Source of the DNA: Marinitoga litoralis
GTDB taxonomy: Bacteria; Thermotogota; Thermotogae; Petrotogales; Petrotogaceae
DNA: 64,000 bases
Assembly: GCF_016908145.1 (NCBI RefSeq)
Contig: NZ_JAFBDI010000006.1
Span: forward strand, 1-64,000
Direction of reading: 5' to 3'
In this document: positions 8,674-16,523 of the stretch, one piece after another
How the letters are laid out: each line of letters opens with the position of its first letter
How positions within the stretch are numbered: the stretch's first letter is position 1
Notes under the pieces: generated by a model
Told to the model about the DNA's origin: nothing
The model's database searches: none
Seen by the model: the letters and a program-made list of their open reading frames with translations, nothing else
Position numbers and translations under genes: made by a program

Positions 8674-8706
8674 TTTATACCAGTTTTCTTAGAATTTCCT
8701 TAGAAT
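8674..8706 (-). promoter_or_regulatory. htrA promoter with tandem 11-bp repeat in the -35 region
   Basis: On the minus strand an extended -10 (TGG-TATAAA, hexamer at 8674-8679) is preceded by two head-to-tail 11-mers, ATTCTAAGGAA and ATTCTAAGAAA (8696-8706 and 8685-8695), differing at one base. They cover roughly -18 to -39. Direct repeats of one helical turn overlapping -35 are typical binding sites of OmpR/PhoB-type activators. The regulator is unknown. Confidence 0.55.
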
Positions 8707-8724
8707 AATTTTAAATTATTCTAA
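8700..8724. repeat. 25-bp perfect palindrome at the end of the fused ABC gene
   Basis: TTAGAATAATTT (8700-8711), one T, and AAATTATTCTAA (8713-8724) form a 12+1+12 palindrome. It covers the stop codon of the ABC gene (8716-8718) and its left arm overlaps the htrA tandem repeat, so TTAGAAT occurs three times here. There is no T-run on the minus strand, so it is a poor intrinsic terminator. A protein-binding site is possible. Confidence 0.6.
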
Positions 8725-10200
8725 CAAAATTTTGTTGATATTATAAAGGATATCGTGATTTTCTTTCATGCCTCTACTATACGCACTTATAAATGAAAAT
8801 TTTTGCTTTATTTTTAAAGGTTTTCCTTCTAGAATAAACACATTTTCCCCTAAAACAGATACTTCAAAAGGATCATGAGTAACAATTATTATTGTAAATT
8901 TCTCCTTATTTTGTATTTTTAATAGTTTATTCATTATCTTATATTTATTTGATATATCTAATGATGCAAATGGTTCATCCATAAAAATTATATCTGGTTC
9001 ATATGCAATAGTTCTTAGAATATTAATTCTTTTTTTCATTCCGCCAGATAACTCATTTGGAAACATTGATAATACTTCTTTTTCTAAATTTAAAATATTC
9101 AAATATTCTTCAAGTTTTTCTATTGATATATCTTCATTGACTATTCTTATATTTTCAAACACATTTAGCCAAGGAATTAATCTATCATCTTGGAATATAT
9201 ATCCTATTTTTCCTTCGATATTTATTTCGCCGCTATCTTCTTTAGTTATACCAGATAAAATATTTAATATAGTGGTTTTTCCAATTCCGGATTCACCTAA
9301 TAAAACATTTATTTTAGAATGTTCAAAAATAATGCTAAAGTCATTTAATATGACATTTTTATCAAATTGTTTGTTCAAATTATATATAACAATATCCTTT
9401 TTTATATTATTTTTTTTAATATTCCTTTTTTGATTTTGTGTAATAACATTTTTTTGATTTTGTATAATAACCCTGTTTTTCTTGTTAACTTTAGAAATTT
9501 CTTTTATAATCTTTTCTGTCATCATACCAAAAATAGCTAATAATATAGTATATGCATAAACTCTATCGGTATTTAATGCTATTTTACTAAAAGAAAGACT
9601 TACACCTAATCCGCGATCTCCTGCTAAAAATTCTCCTACAACAACAGATTTCCACATACTACCAGATGTCATATTTAAAGTAGATTTTAAGAAAGGTATT
9701 AAAGAAGGAAAATATATTTTAAAAAGGATTTTACTATTATCAATATTAAACACTTTAGCCATTTCCAATAATTTTTTATCTGTAGATTTCACGCCTTCTG
9801 ATATATTTAAAACTATAACAGGGAAAATAACCATAAAAGATACAAATACAGGAGTATAAAATCCTATCCCAAACCAAAGCATAGCTATAGCTATATAAGA
9901 TACAACAGGAGAACTTTGTATTAACATTAATATAGGTCTAAATATTTCAAAAATATTTTTATTTAATCCAGTAATAAGACCAATTGGAATACCAATTACA
10001 ACAGAAATAATAAATCCAACAACTATTTTTAAGAACGTATTTATTAAATCTATATAAAAGGAATCATCATTGAATAAATAAATTATTTCTCCAAACACAT
10101 TTTGTGGAGAAGGTATTAATAATGGATTATTTGTAATAATATAAATTAAATACCAAAATAAGATAATTAATAATATACCAATAATAGTATTTTTTTTCAT
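8716..10200 (-). CDS. Fused ABC transporter permease-ATPase, NitT/TauT (SsuC-SsuB) family
   Basis: This 494-aa protein joins two normally separate subunits. Residues 1-235 are a six-helix SsuC/TauC-type permease with an EAA-like loop (EMAKVFNIDNSKILFKIYFP). Residues 270-494 are the ATPase with Walker A (LLGESGIGKTT), signature LSGGMKK, Walker B (IIFMDEP) and switch His (VTHD). The Lys/Asn-rich linker at about 238-265 contains a short QNQK repeat. The family imports sulfonates, nitrate, bicarbonate or thiamine precursors; no substrate-binding protein is in the window, so the substrate cannot be called. It is the last gene of the prmA-uvrC operon, 9 bases after uvrC. Confidence 0.88.
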   Translation of the reverse strand: MKKNTIIGILLIILFWYLIYIITNNPLLIPSPQNVFGEIIYLFNDDSFYIDLINTFLKIVVGFIISVVIGIPIGLITGLNKNIFEIFRPILMLIQSSPVVSYIAIAMLWFGIGFYTPVFVSFMVIFPVIVLNISEGVKSTDKKLLEMAKVFNIDNSKILFKIYFPSLIPFLKSTLNMTSGSMWKSVVVGEFLAGDRGLGVSLSFSKIALNTDRVYAYTILLAIFGMMTEKIIKEISKVNKKNRVIIQNQKNVITQNQKRNIKKNNIKKDIVIYNLNKQFDKNVILNDFSIIFEHSKINVLLGESGIGKTTILNILSGITKEDSGEINIEGKIGYIFQDDRLIPWLNVFENIRIVNEDISIEKLEEYLNILNLEKEVLSMFPNELSGGMKKRINILRTIAYEPDIIFMDEPFASLDISNKYKIMNKLLKIQNKEKFTIIIVTHDPFEVSVLGENVFILEGKPLKIKQKFSFISAYSRGMKENHDILYNINKILLE

Positions 10201-10209
10201 TTCTCACCA

Positions 10210-11931
10210 CTAATCAAAAAATTCTTTTATTTTTTTAGCAACCTTTTCATTTTTAATAACCTCATTTATTTCTTCCCAGGTTGCTTTTGCAATTTCATCT
10301 AAAGAACCAAAATGGTTTATTAATTCTTTTTTTCTTTTTGGACCAATCCCGGGAATGTCATCTAATCTCGATTTTTCAAATCTTTTTGCTCTTAATTTTC
10401 TATTAAAAGTAATAGCAAATCTATGTGTTTCGTCTCTCATAAAAATAAGCATTCTTAAAACAGGATGGTCAAGAGGTAAATGTAAATCTTCTATATTTCC
10501 TGGAAAAACAATTCTTTCATCTTCTTTTGCAATACCAACAACATCAACGTCATTAAATCCAATTTCTTTTAAAGCTTCAACTGCAGCATTGACTTGTCCT
10601 TTACCACCATCAATAAATAATAAATCTGGTAAAGGATGTTTTGTGTATCTTCTTCTAATAACTGTTCTAATAGATTCAAAATCATTGGGTTCTTTAAATT
10701 CATCAAGTCTATATCTTCTATAATCTTCTTTTTTTGGTTTTCCATTTTCAAAAGTTATTAAAGAGGCTACAGTATATATACCTTGTAAATGTGAAATATC
10801 TATACCTTCAATTCTATATGGTATTTTTCTCAAAGATAATATTTCTTTTGCTTGTTTTAATATATTTCCCAAATCAGTTTGTTTCTTTACCTCTTCTTTA
10901 AGATTTCTATTAGTTATAGTATACAACTCTTCATTTTCTATTTTTAAGTCTTTAATAGCTTTTAGACCATTTTTATTTAAATAATGAATAATTTCATCAT
11001 CTATTGTATCATAGTCTTTTATCCAAATTTCATCTGGAATAATATTTTTCCTTATTAAATAATATTGATGAATAAATTCATTTATATCATCATCAATGGT
11101 AAAGGTCAATTTTGAAATTAAATAACCTTGTCGTATTATTAATAATACAACTATAGGATATTCTTCATCTTTAGCTATTATATCTATATTCTTATTATGT
11201 ATCATTTCAACGCCAATAGGAACAAATAATCTATCTAATTTAAATAATAGGTCTCTTAATTGAGCAGCTTTTTCAAAGTTTAGTATTTTTGCATATTGCT
11301 GCATGGATTCTTCTATATAGTTTCTAATAGATTTAATATTACCCTTTAAAAATCTTTTTACCTTGCCTATAGCTTTTTTATATTCCTTTTTATCTACATC
11401 AACATAACAAGGTGCAAAACATTTTCCTAAATGAAATAAAAAACATGGTTTTGATTTTCTATCTAACTTTCTTTCACATGTTCTAACCTTATATACCCAT
11501 TGAATAATCTCTATTATTCCTCTTACCATACCAACATTTGAATAAGGTCCGTAAAAATGAGCATTTTCTCCTTTTTTTGTTCTTACTAATTTAATTTGTG
11601 GATATTCTTCTTTGGTTATAGCAATATATGGATACACACGTGTATCCTTTAATAAAATGTTATATTTAGGTTTATGAGTAAAGATTAAATTGGACTCTAA
11701 GATTAAAGATTCATCCTCATTTCTAACTACAATATAATCTAAAAATTCTGCTTCAGAAACTATTTTTTCAACTTTTTCATTTTTTTCTTGATTGGATTTA
11801 TTAAAATATGAAGATAATCTATTTTTTAATTTTTTTGCTTTACCAATATATATTGGTTTTGAATTTTTATCTTTAAAAATATATACTCCTGGTTCATTAG
11901 GAATATTTTTTAATACCTTTCTATCTAACAT
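10210..11931 (-). CDS. uvrC: Excinuclease ABC subunit C
   Basis: UvrC makes both incisions in nucleotide excision repair. This 573-aa protein has the GIY-YIG nuclease at residues 1-90 (GVYIFKD, IYIGKAKKL), a UVR segment around 195-230, the RNase H-like nuclease (GIDISHLQG, LLFIDGGKGQ) and a C-terminal helix-hairpin-helix (DDIPGIGPKRKKELI). The start at 11931 follows AGGAG and overlaps the end of the diguanylate cyclase gene by 11 bases, so translation is probably coupled. A longer in-frame start at 11955 lacks a ribosome site. Confidence 0.97.
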   Translation of the reverse strand: MLDRKVLKNIPNEPGVYIFKDKNSKPIYIGKAKKLKNRLSSYFNKSNQEKNEKVEKIVSEAEFLDYIVVRNEDESLILESNLIFTHKPKYNILLKDTRVYPYIAITKEEYPQIKLVRTKKGENAHFYGPYSNVGMVRGIIEIIQWVYKVRTCERKLDRKSKPCFLFHLGKCFAPCYVDVDKKEYKKAIGKVKRFLKGNIKSIRNYIEESMQQYAKILNFEKAAQLRDLLFKLDRLFVPIGVEMIHNKNIDIIAKDEEYPIVVLLIIRQGYLISKLTFTIDDDINEFIHQYYLIRKNIIPDEIWIKDYDTIDDEIIHYLNKNGLKAIKDLKIENEELYTITNRNLKEEVKKQTDLGNILKQAKEILSLRKIPYRIEGIDISHLQGIYTVASLITFENGKPKKEDYRRYRLDEFKEPNDFESIRTVIRRRYTKHPLPDLLFIDGGKGQVNAAVEALKEIGFNDVDVVGIAKEDERIVFPGNIEDLHLPLDHPVLRMLIFMRDETHRFAITFNRKLRAKRFEKSRLDDIPGIGPKRKKELINHFGSLDEIAKATWEEINEVIKNEKVAKKIKEFFD

Positions 11932-12748
11932 GTTTTCTCCTCTTTTTGTTTTCATACATATCTAAATCGGCTTTAGAAAACATTTCTTCTAAAGTTAAAT
12001 TTTCATCTTTTGTTTTAATATATTTTCCAGCAGAAACACCAATATTATATATTTTTAATTCTTTTTTTACTTTTTCATCTATTCTTTTTATAATATCATC
12101 TATTATTTCTGGAGAGTTTGAATTAATAAAAATTACAAACTCATCACCGCCATATCTAATAGCTAAATCAGATTTTCTCACATTTTTGTTTATTATTTCA
12201 CCAACTTTTTTTAACGCATAATCTCCAGATTTATGTCCGAAATTATCATTTACAGGTTTAAAGTTGTCTAAATCCATTACAACAATTCCAAACTCTTTAT
12301 TCATATATTCTTTTATCTTAATAACTTTAGGTATAATTTCTGTATAATACCTTCTATTTAATAATCCTGTTAAAGAATCTGTGAAAATATATTTTCTAGC
12401 TCTAAGCATATCATATAGTATTAAAGAAATAGATATAAAAAATGAAATGTCTCCAATGTGAAAAGTATTCACTCCAAAAACATTTAAAAAACTAAAGAAA
12501 TATAATGATAAATCGGTTATAGGAGCAGTAATGTATAATCCAAAACGGGCTACTAATAATGCAAAATATTTTAGACCTAAATTAATAGCTCCATCAATAG
12601 TTCCTAATAGTATTAGTCTAATAATTGATAATACACCCAAAAAAGCTAGTATAAATATAACTACATGTGTTCGTATATCCCTATAATATACAACAGATGC
12701 AGTTCTCACATTCCTTCTTTTCAATGTTATCCCACACCCTTTTTCCAA
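11921..12748 (-). CDS. Membrane-bound GGDEF diguanylate cyclase
   Basis: The N-terminal about 115 residues hold several hydrophobic helices. The GGDEF domain follows, with DSLTGLLNRR (124-133), DLDNFKPVND (159-168) and RYGGDEF (198-204). The product-inhibition site RxxD is present as Arg191-Asp194, five residues before GGDEF, so feedback-controlled c-di-GMP synthesis is expected. The reading frame opens with TTG at 12748, inside the DUF501 gene; TTG at 12724 or a nearby GTG are alternatives, and no ATG start fits. Its 3' end overlaps uvrC. No sensory domain was recognised beyond the helices. Confidence 0.9.
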   Translation of the reverse strand: MEKGCGITLKRRNVRTASVVYYRDIRTHVVIFILAFLGVLSIIRLILLGTIDGAINLGLKYFALLVARFGLYITAPITDLSLYFFSFLNVFGVNTFHIGDISFFISISLILYDMLRARKYIFTDSLTGLLNRRYYTEIIPKVIKIKEYMNKEFGIVVMDLDNFKPVNDNFGHKSGDYALKKVGEIINKNVRKSDLAIRYGGDEFVIFINSNSPEIIDDIIKRIDEKVKKELKIYNIGVSAGKYIKTKDENLTLEEMFSKADLDMYENKKRRKHVR

Positions 12749-13196
12749 TTGGATTTTTTGTTCCCCCTAAAAAAGAAGCAAGTTGTAAATGCAAACATTT
12801 AATACTTTCAAAATTAACTATCCCACCAATTCCTATATTTTCTAATCTTTTTTTTACCCATTCTGGTTCGTCTTTTAATAAGCTGTTTCTTTCATTTTTT
12901 TCTTCTAAATGAGCATTTATATAATTTTCTTTTAATTCTATGTTATTATTAATATCTTTTTCCCATTCTTTTATTTTACCTAAAGCTTCTAATTTTCCCA
13001 CTTCTTTAATTAAATGTGGGCAAGTTACCCAATATAATGTTGGAAATGGTTTTCCATCTTTTAATGGATAGCTTTTAATAACAACAGGTTTTCCAAAAGA
13101 GCATCTTTTAGGTATTGATATAATTTTATTTGGTTTTCTTTCAAGTTGTTTTTCTATTATTTCTAAATCCTCTTTTGTAATAGAAGTGATATCCAT
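12681..13196 (-). CDS. DUF501-family protein
   Basis: This 171-aa cytoplasmic protein carries the DUF501 hallmark PFPTLYWVTCPHL near residues 51-63, an IPKRCSFGKP segment near 28-37 and a Cys-rich C-terminus (CENCICC). Function of the family is unknown; the conserved Cys and His suggest metal binding, which is inference. The start has an AGAGGAAG ribosome site and overlaps the end of prmA by 34 bases. Its own end overlaps the diguanylate cyclase start. Confidence 0.85.
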   Translation of the reverse strand: MDITSITKEDLEIIEKQLERKPNKIISIPKRCSFGKPVVIKSYPLKDGKPFPTLYWVTCPHLIKEVGKLEALGKIKEWEKDINNNIELKENYINAHLEEKNERNSLLKDEPEWVKKRLENIGIGGIVNFESIKCLHLQLASFLGGTKNPIGKRVWDNIEKKECENCICCIL

Positions 13197-14008
13197 CCAG
13201 AATCTTCCTCTCTTGATATTATATTATATTCATTTTCAAAAATCTTATTAATCATTTCTTCTTCTCTTTCTTTATTAATACCAGATAAAATTAGATATCC
13301 ATTTTCATTTAATATATGGTCTAATTTTTCATCATCTAATAATCTTAATAATATAGGAACAACAATATTTGCAATAATTATATCGTATTTTTCAGTTTTT
13401 TCAACAGAAGATAATAAATCAGATTGTTTAACCTCAATTTCTAAGTTATTTAAATTAAACGTTTCCTTGGCTTTTTCTACTGCTAAAGGGTCATAATCTA
13501 GTGCTAATATTTTATTTGCACCATATAATTTAGCTATTATAGATAATATACCAGTTCCAGTTCCTACATCTAACACATCTGCCCCATCATTAATAACCTC
13601 AATTAAATTTTTTGCGGCCAATTTTGTTGTTGGATGAAGTCCTGTTCCAAAAGCTGTTCCAGGAATAATTTTAATAACTTTTACATTTTCTGGGATATCA
13701 TAGCTTTTCTCAGGGTCTGGTATTATCCATATGTTTTTAATAAACTCGAATGGTTTTAAGGATTCTCTCCACGGTTTTAACCATACATCTTCTGTGGTGT
13801 TTTGAGTAGAAATTAATTCTAATTTTTCTTTTAGATAATTAATTATATTCTTTTCAGTATATTTAGGATTAATATATACTTTTACGACAGACTGACCATT
13901 AGTGGGTTTATCAAAATAATAATTTTGAAATTCGTTCATAGTAAAAAAAGTTTCTATTTCTTCTTCTGAATTTTCTGGTAAAACGAAAATATATTCAATA
14001 TATTCCAT
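13163..14008 (-). CDS. prmA: Ribosomal protein L11 methyltransferase
   Basis: This 281-aa protein is an SAM-dependent methyltransferase with the PrmA-specific substrate stretch GTAFGTGLHPTT, the SAM loop DVGTGTGILSI and a DIIIANIVVPIL motif IV. PrmA trimethylates ribosomal protein L11. It is the first gene of the operon running to the fused ABC gene. An extended -10 (TGT-TATACT, 14047-14052) lies about 40 bases upstream. Confidence 0.95.
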   Translation of the reverse strand: MEYIEYIFVLPENSEEEIETFFTMNEFQNYYFDKPTNGQSVVKVYINPKYTEKNIINYLKEKLELISTQNTTEDVWLKPWRESLKPFEFIKNIWIIPDPEKSYDIPENVKVIKIIPGTAFGTGLHPTTKLAAKNLIEVINDGADVLDVGTGTGILSIIAKLYGANKILALDYDPLAVEKAKETFNLNNLEIEVKQSDLLSSVEKTEKYDIIIANIVVPILLRLLDDEKLDHILNENGYLILSGINKEREEEMINKIFENEYNIISREEDSGWISLLLQKRI

Positions 14009-14046
14009 ACTATCACCTCTGAATAATTATATCATTATATTTATTT

Positions 14047-14055
14047 AGTATAACA
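14047..14055 (-). promoter_or_regulatory. Extended -10 promoter of the prmA operon
   Basis: The minus strand reads TGT-TATACT here, 39 bases before the prmA start codon. No good -35 is seen. Confidence 0.45.
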
Positions 14056-14093
14056 TTTACTTTTGACTTTTTATAAAAAGTATTGTGAATAAA

Positions 14094-14119
14094 AAAATAA
14101 GGCGAACATGCCTTATTTT
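14094..14119 (-). terminator. Terminator of the PNPOx-like gene
   Basis: A 10-bp stem (14094-14103 with 14110-14119) is followed by a T-run on the minus strand. It overlaps the stop codon at 14113-14115. Confidence 0.85.
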
Positions 14120-14592
14120 GGTTTATATTGAAAAGATTCTTTCCCTGATATATGTTCAATATCTATAGCGATTATATGTGAACTATCGCAATTATTAATC
14201 ATTTTTTCTTTTTCATCTTTAGGCCTATTTGATGAGTATTTTTCCACTAATGCCCAAAATGCTTCTGTTTTTTCTTTTCCAGTAACAATTCTAGCTTTTC
14301 CAAAAATTATTGCGCTTTTAAAATAAGTAGAATATTTTTCGCTAATTACAATTTCTTTTTCCACAACTGAAAATGAAACCTTATTATTATTTTTAATTGC
14401 GTCAATCTTATGTCCTTCTTTTGCAGAGTGGAAATATATCTTATTATTATAATACACATAATTAAGTGGAATAGCATATGGGTAATCATTGTCACCTAAA
14501 CAAGCTAGCACTCCATGACTACACGATATCAATATTTTTATGGCTTCTTCATTGCTTAATAATCTATCTTCTCTTCTCATTTTTCTAAACAC
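14113..14592 (-). CDS. Pyridoxamine 5'-phosphate oxidase-like flavoprotein (NimA-related family)
   Basis: This 159-aa protein has the split-barrel flavin-binding fold of the PNPOx-like/NimA group: GVLACLGDNDYPYAIPLNYVY near residues 29-49 and YFHSAKEGHKIDAI near 53-66. Members bind FMN or heme and reduce small molecules; a few reduce nitroimidazoles, but most have other roles and no resistance is claimed here. The start is GTG at 14592, 9 bases after AGGA. ATG at 14580 is an alternative with a poorer ribosome site. Confidence 0.85.
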   Translation of the reverse strand: MFRKMRREDRLLSNEEAIKILISCSHGVLACLGDNDYPYAIPLNYVYYNNKIYFHSAKEGHKIDAIKNNNKVSFSVVEKEIVISEKYSTYFKSAIIFGKARIVTGKEKTEAFWALVEKYSSNRPKDEKEKMINNCDSSHIIAIDIEHISGKESFQYKPK

Positions 14593-14603
14593 TTTAACAC
14601 ATC

Positions 14604-14936
14604 CTAACCTTTAAAATCAAATGTTTTAATATATTTGTTTTTTTGTAAGATATTTCCTTTTGAATCATATAATAAGTTTTTATTTGAATCAAAATTATTT
14701 AAATCGATAGTGCTGTTTTTATTTATTTTTTCTATATTATTATCTTTTTCAATAATTTTCAATTCTCTTTCAGCAGCTTCAATGTTACCAGATTTTATTA
14801 ACTTGTCAATATTTCCTATTTTATACAACAAATTATTATTTTTACTATTTATTGCATTAAATAATAATTTTCTTAATTTTGATTGTAAATATAAATTTTT
14901 TGGATCGTTTAAAAGTAAGTTGTTGTTTATTCTCAC
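14604..14936 (-). CDS. Unknown small Asn/Lys-rich protein
   Basis: This 110-aa protein is not recognised. It is very rich in Asn, Lys, Ile and Leu, has a predicted helical middle (IDKLIKSGNIEAAERELKII) and a charged tail with LLYDSKGNIL, and has no signal peptide or membrane helix. It opens with GTG behind a TAGGTGAT ribosome site and lies 11 bases upstream of the PNPOx-like gene, probably in one transcript. The ribosome site and spacing support a real gene. Confidence 0.6.
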   Translation of the reverse strand: MRINNNLLLNDPKNLYLQSKLRKLLFNAINSKNNNLLYKIGNIDKLIKSGNIEAAERELKIIEKDNNIEKINKNSTIDLNNFDSNKNLLYDSKGNILQKNKYIKTFDFKG

Positions 14937-15072
14937 ATTATCACCTACTTAATAAATTCTCATTATATTTTTCTATAATATTCTTTAACTGTCCTGAATA
15001 TATATTCTTAATCTAATTTTTCAGTATTTTTAAAGTAAGAATGTTTTAATTATTATGATGGAGGTGGAAAAT

Positions 15073-16458
15073 ATGACAAAATTTGTAGATACCACTTTAA
15101 GAGATGGTCAACAATCAATAATAGCAACACGAATGAAAACATCAGAATTTGAACCAGTTTTAGATAAATTTGATAAAATAGGGTTTCATTCTATGGAAGT
15201 TTGGGGTGGAGCTACATATGATTCATGTATAAGATATTTAGATGAAGATCCTTGGGAAAGGCTAAAAATAATTAGAAGTAAGTTAAAAAATACACGAATT
15301 CAAATGTTGTTAAGAGGGCAGAATATATTAGGTTATAGGAACTATGCAGACGATGTTGTTGAATTATTTGTAAATAAAGTAGCAGATTATGGAATGGATA
15401 TAATAAGGGTATTTGATGCATTAAATGATATTAGAAATCTTGAAAAAAGTATAGAAATTGCTAAAAAAAGAAATATACATGTTCAAGGAGCTATTTCATA
15501 TACAATAAGTCCAGTACATGATTTAGAGTTTTATTTAAAATTTGCTAAAGAATTAATAGAAAAAGGTGTAGATTCAATTGTTATAAAAGATATGGCTGGA
15601 TTATTAACTCCAAAAATGTCATATCAATTAGTTTCTGAATTAAAGAAAAAATTTAATATAACTATAGAATTACATTCACATAATACTGCTGGTATGGCTT
15701 CAATAGCTTATCAAGCAGCTATAGATGCAGGAATTGATTATATTGATACTGCATTAAGTCCTTTTGCAAATGCAAGTTCTCAACCAGCTGTTGAACCTTT
15801 TAATTTTGCATTAGGAGAACCATTAAATTCAGAATTATTATATGAATTATCTGACTATTTCTGGAAAGTAAGAGATGATCACAAAGAAAATGATTTTAGA
15901 ATGGTTTCAATTGATTATAGAATATTAAAAGCTCAAATACCTGGTGGTATGTTCTCAAACTTAGTATCGCAATTAAAAAATCAAAAAATGCTTCATTTAT
16001 TAGACGAAGTATTAAAAGAAGTTCCAAGGGTTAGAAAAGATTTGGGGTATCCACCATTGGTAACACCAACAAGTCAGATCGTAGGAGTACAAGCAGTATT
16101 AAATGTTATGTATAAGGAAAGATATAAGGCTATAACAAAAGAGGTTAAGAATTATTTAAAAGGTATGTATGGAAAACCACCAGCACCAGTAAATGAAGAA
16201 CTGTTAAAGAAAGCTTTAGGAGATGAAAAACCAATTACATGTAGACCAGCAGACTTATTAGAACCAGAAATAGAAAAAGCTAAAGAAGAAATAGGCATTT
16301 TAGCAGAAAATGATGAAGACTTATTAACTTATATACTTTTTGGCGAGGTTGGAAAGAATTATTTAAAGAAAAAATACGAAAAAGAATTACAAGTTGATTT
16401 TGATTTAGTTGAAGAAAATAGCGAGTTTACTGAAGATGAAAGTATTTATCCTGTATAA
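15073..16458 (+). CDS. oadA: Oxaloacetate decarboxylase alpha / pyruvate carboxylase subunit B (carboxyltransferase only)
   Basis: This 461-aa protein has the biotin-dependent carboxyltransferase barrel beginning FVDTTLRDGQQS, with metal-binding ELHSHNTAGMA near residues 200-210 and the conserved carboxyltransferase Lys in VIKDMAG. It moves CO2 between oxaloacetate/pyruvate and biotin. It stops before a biotin-attachment domain: no MKM motif is present, so a separate biotin carrier is needed and none is in the window. The start at 15073 follows GGAGGTGG. The gene stands alone, ended by the hairpin at 16460-16485. Confidence 0.92.
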   Translation: MTKFVDTTLRDGQQSIIATRMKTSEFEPVLDKFDKIGFHSMEVWGGATYDSCIRYLDEDPWERLKIIRSKLKNTRIQMLLRGQNILGYRNYADDVVELFVNKVADYGMDIIRVFDALNDIRNLEKSIEIAKKRNIHVQGAISYTISPVHDLEFYLKFAKELIEKGVDSIVIKDMAGLLTPKMSYQLVSELKKKFNITIELHSHNTAGMASIAYQAAIDAGIDYIDTALSPFANASSQPAVEPFNFALGEPLNSELLYELSDYFWKVRDDHKENDFRMVSIDYRILKAQIPGGMFSNLVSQLKNQKMLHLLDEVLKEVPRVRKDLGYPPLVTPTSQIVGVQAVLNVMYKERYKAITKEVKNYLKGMYGKPPAPVNEELLKKALGDEKPITCRPADLLEPEIEKAKEEIGILAENDEDLLTYILFGEVGKNYLKKKYEKELQVDFDLVEENSEFTEDESIYPV

Positions 16459-16459
16459 T

Positions 16460-16485
16460 AAAATGCTGCCGTTTGGCAGCGTTTT
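16460..16485. terminator. Hairpin terminator after oadA
   Basis: Stem 16460-16470 with 16475-16485 (11 bp, one G-T pair, GTTT loop) followed by T-rich sequence. It separates convergent genes and can work on both strands. Confidence 0.88.
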
Positions 16486-16523
16486 ATTATTTAATATGTT
16501 TATTGTAATATAGGTAAATATAT

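Noticed and set aside
8716-10200. Linking the NitT/TauT-type ABC protein to the sulfosugar operon as a sulfonate importer
   Set aside because: It is on the other strand, in a different operon, without a binding protein, and the family has many substrates.
10355-10723. A 122-codon + strand open frame inside uvrC
   Set aside because: Antisense shadow of a well-conserved gene, with no ribosome site.
14113-14592. Nitroimidazole-resistance gene
   Set aside because: Only general PNPOx-like/NimA family similarity is visible; resistance activity cannot be inferred.
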